64,000 nt of DNA from assembly GCA_964554535.1 (NCBI GenBank), contig CAZKPB010000008.1:22910-86909 (forward strand), written 5' to 3'. The stretch is from DMER64 sp964554535. GTDB lineage: Bacteria > Bacteroidota > Bacteroidia > Bacteroidales > UBA932. Below are positions 58,485 to 64,000 of this stretch, one piece after another. How positions within the stretch are numbered: the stretch's first letter is position 1; the number at the start of each line of letters is the position of its first letter. The notes beneath the pieces were generated by a model. The model had not been told where the DNA came from. It ran no database searches and saw only the letters and a list, made by a program, of their open reading frames with translations. The position numbers and the translations under genes were made by a program.

Positions 58485-59006
58485 TTATTCAGAGATTACG
58501 GTCGGATCGTCCCAGTTGTGGTGCAGCATCATTACCTGCTCTATAAGGTCGCGTACGCATCCCCTGCCTCCACCAAAAGGCGAGATGTATTTTACCACGC
58601 GTTGCACTTGCGCACATGCGTCGGAAGGGCAGAACGGCAGACCGCAGGCCTGAAGGGGCGGGATGTCGGGAATATCGTCACCGGCAAAGGCCACTTCGGA
58701 GGGGTCCAGATGGTATTTTTGGCAGAAGTCCAGCAGGCAGGGCAGTTTTTCTCGGGCTCCGTCGTAGATGTCTTTTACTCCTAAGTTCCGATAACGCAAC
58801 GTTACCGCAGGGGAAACGCCACCGGTAATGATGGCTACGGGGTAGCCTTTTTCCAGGGCCATTCTAATGGCGTATCCGTCACGGGAATAGTGCTTTCGCA
58901 ACAAATCTCCGTCGGGCATTGACCAGAGGCATCCGTCGGTCAGCACGCCGTCTACGTCAAATGCAAAAGCCTTGATCTGATGCAGCAAATTCTTGTAATT
59001 AGTCAT
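58485..59006 (-). CDS. kdsC: KdsC-type HAD phosphatase (KDO 8-phosphate phosphatase)
   Basis: Removes phosphate from KDO 8-phosphate in lipopolysaccharide synthesis. The 173-residue protein is a cap-less HAD enzyme: AFAFDVDGVLTDGCLW with the nucleophilic Asp, IRMALEKGYPVAIITGG, VAFAGDDIPDIPPLQACGL, and the C-terminal VKYISPFGGGRGCVRDLIEQVM, where the Gly/Arg tail closes the tetramer active site. It is followed by maf and then pfk. Its -7 box forms one arm of a palindrome shared with the divergent lipoprotein gene. Confidence 0.9.
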   Translation of the reverse strand: MTNYKNLLHQIKAFAFDVDGVLTDGCLWSMPDGDLLRKHYSRDGYAIRMALEKGYPVAIITGGVSPAVTLRYRNLGVKDIYDGAREKLPCLLDFCQKYHLDPSEVAFAGDDIPDIPPLQACGLPFCPSDACAQVQRVVKYISPFGGGRGCVRDLIEQVMMLHHNWDDPTVISE

Positions 59007-59029
59007 CTTTGATTTGATATTGTAAGCCG

Positions 59030-59052
59030 CAAAGGTAAATATTTTACCTTTG
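59030..59052. promoter_or_regulatory. Perfect palindrome of two divergent -7 boxes
   Basis: CAAAGGTAAA and TTTACCTTTG are exact inverted copies separated by three bases. Each contains TACCTTTG reading outward: minus strand (59037-59030) toward kdsC 23 nt away, plus strand (59045-59052) toward the BACON lipoprotein gene 22 nt away. A weak plus -33 TTG lies at 59020-59022. Confidence 0.7.
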
Positions 59053-59074
59053 TAGATAAATAAAACGTTATACT

Positions 59075-61903
59075 ATGCTGTTTCTACGCCGTAAATTCCT
59101 TTTATTGCCCCTTTGCCTGCTGACCGCCCTGTGTGGCTTCACCGCCTGTGACGATGAAGGCACCACTACAACCTTCAAGGGAATAGTGACTGATTCCCAG
59201 ACAGGTGCTCCCGTGTCGGGAGCTACAGTGACGGTAATGCCCTTATCTCTGGTTACCAATACGGATGAAAACGGGGCCTACGCAATAAAGTTGCCCAGAA
59301 CCAGCATTGACGTGTATCTTGTCATAGCCTGTACAGGCTACGACACGTGGCAAAGTGAATCCATGCCGCTGGCTGCTAAAAAGGTAAAGGAATATACCCA
59401 CAACGTATCCTTGGTGTCGCGTATACCAAAGGTCTCTCTTTCTACGCAAACGGTTGATTTTGAAGGAGAAAAAGTGTCTTATGACGTGACGTTGTCCAAT
59501 CCCGGTACCGATGTGCTCCACTGGAGTTTCCTGGAAATGTACTTTCCCGCCTGGCTCACCGTCACCCCGCTTTCCGGAGAACTGGCCGTCAACGCGCAAC
59601 AGACCCTGACGTTTGCGGCTGACCGCACTTCCCTGCCTCTGGGAACACAGCAGGCCACCGTGCAGTTGCTGGGTGGAGCACAACCCGTGGAAATCCAGGT
59701 GAGCGTCACCCGGGAGGGCGCCGTACTTTCCTTATCCCAAGCCGTTTTTGATTTTGCCGAGGCAAACGATACCTATGCCGCCACTTTGGGCAACGGGGGC
59801 AACATTGCCCTGCAGTGGCAACTGGAAAAGGAGCTGCCCGCCTGGCTCGGCGCCGACGCCACGGCCGGTCGTATTGAGGCCGGAGCGCAGCAGATTCTGA
59901 CATTTACCGCAGACCGCTCTTCGCTGGACTACGGTTCACATAGTTTTTCCACCCGTCTGACTTCCAACGGCGGGGATACCCTGTTGCAGTTTTCTCTTAC
60001 CCGGACGCAGGACCTGCTGAAAGTGACCCCGGCCGGGGTGGACTTCGGGTCCGAGTCGGTCAGTCGTCAGTTTACGGTGGCAAAGGCTTCCGGCATACAC
60101 GACCTTGCGTTTACCGTGGCTACGGACGATCCCTGCCTGAGTCTTTCCCTGACCGGGGGAACCCTTACGACACAACAGCCTTCTTTGCCTGTGGAGGTGA
60201 CACTGGACCGCGAGAAGATGCCGTTGGGCGGCACCACTTCCAAAATCACGGTGACCACTGCTGACCAGACTATTGACCTGGCCGTGACTTATGCCTCGGC
60301 TGCAAATCTGGCCGAGGTGCGTACTGACGGGACCACGCTCAGTGAAACGTATGCTATCCGCTTTACCGGCACATTGACAAGTAATGGAGGCGGGTCGGTG
60401 ACGGAGCACGGGCATTGTTGGGGAACAATGGAAGAACCTACCCTGGAAAACGCCGCATTTTCTTCTCTGGGACCTGTCAGCGAGGGCGTCTCGTTTGCGT
60501 CTGACTTTACGGGCGAGCTGCAAGAAGGGGTGACGTATTATTACCGGGCATACGCCACCAATGAAGTGGGTACGGCTTACGGAGAGGTGCGTTCCATTGG
60601 ATATCAGCCGGCTGTGTTGACTAAACCTACCATATCCGTCTCTTCAGAAAATTTCAGTTGTCGCAGTAATGCCAGCGGTTTCGGGGACCAGGCGCTGGTG
60701 CGTCACGGGTTCTGTCTCAGCCGCTCGGAAAATCCTACCATTACAGATAATGAAATGATTACCGACTTGGGCGGACGTACGTCGGAAGGCAACTTCTACG
60801 GGCAGTTCAACAAGTTGCAGCGAGGGGTGCTCTATTACGTGAGGGCTTTTGCCATTAACGCATCGGGGCTGGTATATTCTCCGCAGAACAGCCAGCAGAT
60901 TCAGGTGATGCCGCCGGAAATAACCACGCTGGATGGAGCCTCGAATATTCAGCTTTACTCGGCCGTGGTGGGCGGCAACTTGCTTTCCTTTGGCTCGGAA
61001 TCCGTTGTGACGTACGGGCATTGTTGGAATATTACCGGTGCTCCTACAGTACAGGATAGTAAGACGGACCTGGGACCTACCAAAATTTTGGGTGAATATA
61101 ACTCTTCGCTTACCGGATTGCGCCTCAATACTACGTATTATTACAGGGCGTATGTGACTACCGGGGTAGGAACGTATTACGGGCAAACCTATTCTTTCAA
61201 TACATTGAATGACCCTTCCGTTCCGCTGTCCGAGGGACTGCTTATGTATCTGACTACGGATCACACGCCTAAAGCGTATGACTGGACCGGCAGTGCGGCA
61301 CATCTTTCCATTTCTTCAGGCGTATCGTATAATAGTATTAGTAAGCCGGCGGGTGCTACGGCGGCCATTTCTCTCAACGGGACCAGCGGTTACCTGCTTA
61401 GTCCGGACTTCAACCCGCTGTCCGGAGTGAACAAGGGAACCATCAATATATGGGTGCGTATGCGCAGTACCATGAGTCAGTCGTTGGCCTATCCGCTGTT
61501 TGGTTCCATCACTCCGGGCGGTATGTATGCCGATATTCGTTACAGCGGTGACGACGGGGCTTGGGTGCTGACGTTCTGTCTGGGTTTGAATCAGTCCACT
61601 TACCGGCTGGTATTGCCTTCCGTGGCCGGAATTGATATTTCCAGTCTGCTGGGAACCGACTGGCATATGCTTACCATTGTTTCTACGGGGTCTTCCATGA
61701 CGGTGTATATTGACGGTACCAGTATGGCCACCCGCGATATAAATATGACCTTTGGTGTGCAGAAAGATTTTGTAATGGGAGCCAACGCATTGAACAGTAA
61801 CGTGCTCAATACGTTTATTCCGGCCGATTTTGCCTGCCTTCGTTTTTATAACATTACGCTCAACGAGGCTGCCGTCAAGCAGTTGTTCAGTGCCGGGATG
61901 TAA
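59075..61903 (+). CDS. BACON/LamG surface lipoprotein
   Basis: A 942-residue lipoprotein: lipobox FTAC with Cys25 followed by DDEG, an acidic signal associated with surface export in Bacteroidota. Order: a carboxypeptidase-regulatory-like domain (about 33-100, FKGIVTDSQTGAPVSGATV), BACON-like Ig repeats (about 110-400; FPAWLTVTPLSGELAVNAQQ and LPAWLGADATAGRIEAGAQQ), three fibronectin-like repeats each with YYYRAYATNEVGTAYG-type sequence (about 410-720), and a C-terminal LamG-like domain (about 730-942). Such layouts bind glycans or host surfaces; no catalytic motif is seen. It overlaps the convergent isomerase-fold gene by 17 bp. Confidence 0.9.
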   Translation: MLFLRRKFLLLPLCLLTALCGFTACDDEGTTTTFKGIVTDSQTGAPVSGATVTVMPLSLVTNTDENGAYAIKLPRTSIDVYLVIACTGYDTWQSESMPLAAKKVKEYTHNVSLVSRIPKVSLSTQTVDFEGEKVSYDVTLSNPGTDVLHWSFLEMYFPAWLTVTPLSGELAVNAQQTLTFAADRTSLPLGTQQATVQLLGGAQPVEIQVSVTREGAVLSLSQAVFDFAEANDTYAATLGNGGNIALQWQLEKELPAWLGADATAGRIEAGAQQILTFTADRSSLDYGSHSFSTRLTSNGGDTLLQFSLTRTQDLLKVTPAGVDFGSESVSRQFTVAKASGIHDLAFTVATDDPCLSLSLTGGTLTTQQPSLPVEVTLDREKMPLGGTTSKITVTTADQTIDLAVTYASAANLAEVRTDGTTLSETYAIRFTGTLTSNGGGSVTEHGHCWGTMEEPTLENAAFSSLGPVSEGVSFASDFTGELQEGVTYYYRAYATNEVGTAYGEVRSIGYQPAVLTKPTISVSSENFSCRSNASGFGDQALVRHGFCLSRSENPTITDNEMITDLGGRTSEGNFYGQFNKLQRGVLYYVRAFAINASGLVYSPQNSQQIQVMPPEITTLDGASNIQLYSAVVGGNLLSFGSESVVTYGHCWNITGAPTVQDSKTDLGPTKILGEYNSSLTGLRLNTTYYYRAYVTTGVGTYYGQTYSFNTLNDPSVPLSEGLLMYLTTDHTPKAYDWTGSAAHLSISSGVSYNSISKPAGATAAISLNGTSGYLLSPDFNPLSGVNKGTINIWVRMRSTMSQSLAYPLFGSITPGGMYADIRYSGDDGAWVLTFCLGLNQSTYRLVLPSVAGIDISSLLGTDWHMLTIVSTGSSMTVYIDGTSMATRDINMTFGVQKDFVMGANALNSNVLNTFIPADFACLRFYNITLNEAAVKQLFSAGM

Positions 61904-63137
61904 GGTACAGGTTCCAAGCGTCAAACAGTTTTTTGTGATGGCCTTCCACAACTATAACGTGGTTGGCCATTCTTTTTCCCCGGAAGGAGTCAAAGGATTG
62001 GTTCAGTTGCAGGTGCAGTTGGGTGCGGCAACGGTTGACGGCGTGGGCGCAGGGCAGGGAGGTGCCCTCTTCCGCATAGTAACGTTGCAGGTTTTCTCCG
62101 GCCCATTTGACCAGTGTGTAGGGTCTGTGTTCCGGGAATCGGCCGTCAATGGCCACGGAGCAACGGGTTTCAAAATGAGTGTCAAAACGGAACGAGACCG
62201 GCATGTCAAGCGGAACGGTGCAATGAGCTACCGTCACGGTGTGACGTTCCGGGTCAAAGTCGTTGGGGTTTGCCATAAATGCCGGTTGTCCGGTAAGGTG
62301 CCTCACGGCGGTCAGGGTCATCAGCGAGGGAATGTCTCCTTCGCAGGCGGCGGGTATTCCTTTTTGGTTGAGCAATGCCAAGCTCAGGCAGGGGCTGGCC
62401 CCGCATTGGGCTATCAGGTCAAAGCAGCGCAGGGTTAGGGCATTGCAGCCGTAGACGTTTATCACTTCTTCAATGCATTGATGCATTTTCAAGGCCTCGG
62501 CCAATGAGGCGGAAGGTATTGGGTTTGGTTTGGTGTGGGTTTCCAGTTTGTGCAGGAGGGCGGTGCCGGCCGAAGTCAAGCCGGTGGTGTGGCTGAACCG
62601 GTCAATGACTTCCTGCGGGTCAATTTTTTCAAAGCGCATGCCACACTTGCTGGTAAGGCTTTCCGTACGGGTAATTGCCGAGGCTACCAGCCATTCGGAG
62701 GGGCAGCCAATCAGTGCGGCTTTGGTGCGGGTAAAAGAGCGGGCGGTGCGTTGCAAATGTCCCGCCGTTTCCACGTATTGCGGGGTAAGGGCGTCCAGGC
62801 CTATGACCGGCACGTTTTCTTCCAGGGCCGAGGCTATTTCCAGTGCGGCCGGCAGGGAGTTGTGGTAGGGGTCGTACAGCAGGGCAAAGGGGGCGGGCAG
62901 CAGGTGGCGGTGGCGCAACAGCAGGGCTTCGCTGCCGCCGCTGGCTATGAAGGGAAGGTATACCGTGGTGTCATTTGCCTCGGCATTCAGTATGTATTGG
63001 TCGTAGGGGATGGCGTCAAAGGTGAAGAGGGAGCGCAGTCTTTGGAACGCGCTCTCCCGGTCGCGGAACAGGTCTTCTTTGTTGTGGCCTGCTGCGTGGA
63101 ATACCACAAGGGTGAGTTTAGGCCTGGGGGGTTCCAT
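61887..63137 (-). CDS. L-fucose/L-arabinose isomerase-fold protein of unknown substrate
   Basis: A 416-residue protein resembling the C-terminal part of FucI/AraA sugar isomerases: NALTLRCFDLIAQCGASPCLSLALLNQKG, then IPAACEGDIPSLMTLTAVRHLTGQPAFMANPNDFDPERHTVTVAHCTVP. The acidic CEGD and the HC of AHCTVP are at ligand positions of the family. The N-terminal half (VVFHAAGHNKEDLFRD, LPFIASGGSEALLL) is less clear. It lacks the full length of FucI (about 590 residues), so it is a shorter relative, perhaps not an isomerase of free sugars. It follows the DUF3467 gene with a 20-nt overlap; a TTG at 63149 is an alternative start. Confidence 0.8.
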   Translation of the reverse strand: MEPPRPKLTLVVFHAAGHNKEDLFRDRESAFQRLRSLFTFDAIPYDQYILNAEANDTTVYLPFIASGGSEALLLRHRHLLPAPFALLYDPYHNSLPAALEIASALEENVPVIGLDALTPQYVETAGHLQRTARSFTRTKAALIGCPSEWLVASAITRTESLTSKCGMRFEKIDPQEVIDRFSHTTGLTSAGTALLHKLETHTKPNPIPSASLAEALKMHQCIEEVINVYGCNALTLRCFDLIAQCGASPCLSLALLNQKGIPAACEGDIPSLMTLTAVRHLTGQPAFMANPNDFDPERHTVTVAHCTVPLDMPVSFRFDTHFETRCSVAIDGRFPEHRPYTLVKWAGENLQRYYAEEGTSLPCAHAVNRCRTQLHLQLNQSFDSFRGKRMANHVIVVEGHHKKLFDAWNLYLTSRH

Positions 63138-63426
63138 TGCCAAAGTCAAAGGGAATGGTGGTAGGAGTCTTTCCGGATAGGTTTATGGGACCAAAGGCGG
63201 CTTCGTATTTGCGGATGTTGTCTTGTAAGGCGTTGAAGAAGCGTTTGGCGTGTTCCGGGGTCATGATGATGCGGTTTTGTACTTTGGCTTTGGGAAGGCC
63301 GGGCATCATACGTATAAAGTCAAAGATGAATTCGCTGCTGGAGTGGGTGATGACTGCCAGGTTGGAGTAGCATCCTTGCGCCACGTCTTCTGTCAGTTCA
63401 ATGTTGATTTCGTTTTTTGTTTCCAT
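63118..63426 (-). CDS. DUF3467 protein
   Basis: A 102-residue protein of a conserved uncharacterised family: EINIELTEDVAQGCYSNLAVITHSSSEFIFDFIRMMPGLPKAKVQNRIIMTPEHAKRF is the full family core, split here by wording limits into NIELTEDVAQGCYSNLA, EFIFDFIRMMPGLPKAKV and SRIIM-like RIIMTPEHAKRF. The acidic, small size suggests a cytoplasmic partner protein; no function is established. It has an exact -7 box 19 nt upstream and overlaps the next gene by 20 nt. Confidence 0.9.
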   Translation of the reverse strand: METKNEINIELTEDVAQGCYSNLAVITHSSSEFIFDFIRMMPGLPKAKVQNRIIMTPEHAKRFFNALQDNIRKYEAAFGPINLSGKTPTTIPFDFGNGTPQA

Positions 63427-63444
63427 TTGTGGGTTGATTTTTTA

Positions 63445-63452
63445 CAAAGGTA
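63445..63452 (-). promoter_or_regulatory. -7 box of the DUF3467 gene
   Basis: Minus-strand TACCTTTG matches TAnnTTTG and lies 18 nt before the ATG at 63426. No clear -33 element. Confidence 0.55.
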
Positions 63453-63562
63453 TAAAAGTTGGGGGATATTTTGGGGTGGCGGTCGTTGCGGGACGGTGCG
63501 TTCCCCCGTCTTTGTAGCCGTACACTATTGTCATGACAAAGCCGTAGCTCGTGGTGATTTCT

Positions 63563-63733
63563 GTGGGTTTGCACGCGCCGGTGGCAGTAGCCCTCGTGTA
63601 GCGCCGGTGGCAGTAGCCCTCGGGTAGCACCGGCGGCAGTAGCCCCTGCGCAGCATCGGCGGCACCGGGAGTCGTTGTGAATTGTCATTCGCTGACGGTT
63701 TGGCGCTCGAACCGCTCTTTTTAGCCGGGGTCC
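63563..63733. repeat. Dispersed intergenic repeat, copy C
   Basis: Begins GTGGGTTTGCACGCGCCG, carries TGTGAATTGTCATTCGC and GCTCGAACCGCTCTTTTTAG (63705-63724), matching copies A and B in order. It is expanded by extra 26-bp units in its first half and lacks the CGTCTAACGTCGGG block seen in A and B. Confidence 0.8.
63578..63655. repeat. Three tandem 26-bp units within copy C
   Basis: Units at 63578-63603, 63604-63629 and 63630-63655 share CCGG[T/C]GGCAGTAGCCC and end in TAGCG/TAGCA/CAGCA; a partial fourth follows. Copies A and B have only one such unit, so copy C expanded by duplication. Confidence 0.85.
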
Positions 63734-63826
63734 TATCATTTGTACAGGTGCGTTTTCACTAATTGTGGCCTGCACACGACTTTCATTGTAAAAGCGCGTG
63801 GAATTCTCAGTGGTTTTGTTCGCGTA

Positions 63827-64000
63827 GTGGGTTCACCCGCGCCGGCGACAGCAGCCCCCGCGCAGCACCGGCGGCACCGAAGGTCGTTGTGAATTGTCAT
63901 TCGCCGACGGGTTGGCGCTCGAACCGCTCCTTTTAGCCGGGTCCCCGCTTTGCGCTGCCCCGTCTAACGTCGGGTCTCACTCCATTACGGCCGTCTGCAC
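63827..64000. repeat. Dispersed intergenic repeat, copy B (runs off the window)
   Basis: Starts GTGGGTTCACCCGCGCCG as in copy A and shares 20 identical bases at 63917-63936 and 30 identical bases at 63961-63990 with it. Same orientation as A and C. The end is cut by the window. Confidence 0.85.

Larger units (their letters stand above)
63453..64000. other. Gene-free repeat region at the right end
   Basis: About 550 bp without a supported gene, up to the window edge. Short open frames exist but have biased, repetitive composition (Arg/Pro/Ala/Thr). The stretch is mostly two copies of the dispersed repeat also found at 22.1 kb, with 26-bp tandem units in the first; both are listed separately. 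Confidence 0.7.

Noticed and set aside
63578..63655. CRISPR-like short repeats at the right end
   Set aside because: The 26-bp units are directly adjacent with no spacers, vary in sequence and have no cas genes nearby; they are an internal expansion of the dispersed repeat.

Overview
The window reads as a chromosomal segment of a Bacteroidota bacterium, most likely order Bacteroidales. The evidence is: repeated TAnnTTTG (-7) promoter boxes, often with a TTTG/TTG box about 20 bp upstream, and no clear Shine-Dalgarno sequences; S46 (DPP11-type) and M16 peptidases with signal peptides; a BACON/LamG surface lipoprotein; GH67; a flavodiiron protein; PPi-type phosphofructokinase beside ATP-PEPCK; and the SurE-LpxB pair. 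I cannot place the family because no rRNA gene is present. Base composition looks close to 50 percent GC or slightly above, apart from some glycosyltransferase segments.

Layout. 1-3.9 kb: 3' part of a TPR protein, then a converging ackA-ptb-buk operon for acyl-phosphate fermentation. 4-7.5 kb: a frameshifted comEC, a PurF-like Fe-S protein lacking the N-terminal nucleophile, and a small RRM protein. 7.5-14.3 kb (minus strand): rfbA-rfbB-ugd nucleotide-sugar genes coupled to an S46 peptidase and an unlisted 35-residue membrane microprotein, then a substrate-binding lipoprotein starting 2 nt after a tRNA-Thr. 14.3-22 kb: HI0933-type flavoprotein, YqeY, a degenerate FAH-fold protein, DnaQ-like exonuclease, dnaN, surE with an lpxB-ogt gene fusion, and gapA. 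22.0-23.1 kb: about 1.1 kb without a gene, packed with repeats and hairpins.

23.1-33.7 kb is a surface-polysaccharide locus: flippase, YfhO-like GT-C protein, three GT2 enzymes, a CDP-ribitol-synthase-like fusion (IspD-type cytidylyltransferase plus SDR), a TagF-like polyol-phosphate transferase and one further glycosyltransferase-like gene. Together they suggest a polyol-phosphate (teichoic-acid-like) glycan. A 198-bp structured intergenic element lies inside this locus.

33.8-49.2 kb: M16 and C69 peptidases, an NfeD-type membrane protease, and a tightly packed minus-strand run ligA-fprA-rel-Ig lipoprotein-OMP-ispG. 49.3-52.9 kb: GH67 alpha-glucuronidase translationally coupled to a papain-like lipoprotein. 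52.9-59 kb: recQ, pckA, PPi-type pfk, maf, kdsC. 59-63.4 kb: a BACON/LamG lipoprotein, a fucose-isomerase-fold protein and a DUF3467 protein. 63.45-64 kb: more copies of the 22-kb repeat family, running off the end.

The strongest candidates for something undescribed are the LpxB-Ogt fusion, the ribitol-phosphate-type glycan locus, the intergenic repeat family, the microprotein, and several enzymes that keep their fold but have lost key catalytic residues (PurF-like, FAH-like, Rel hydrolase domain). No CRISPR array, prophage, insertion sequence or rRNA operon was seen.
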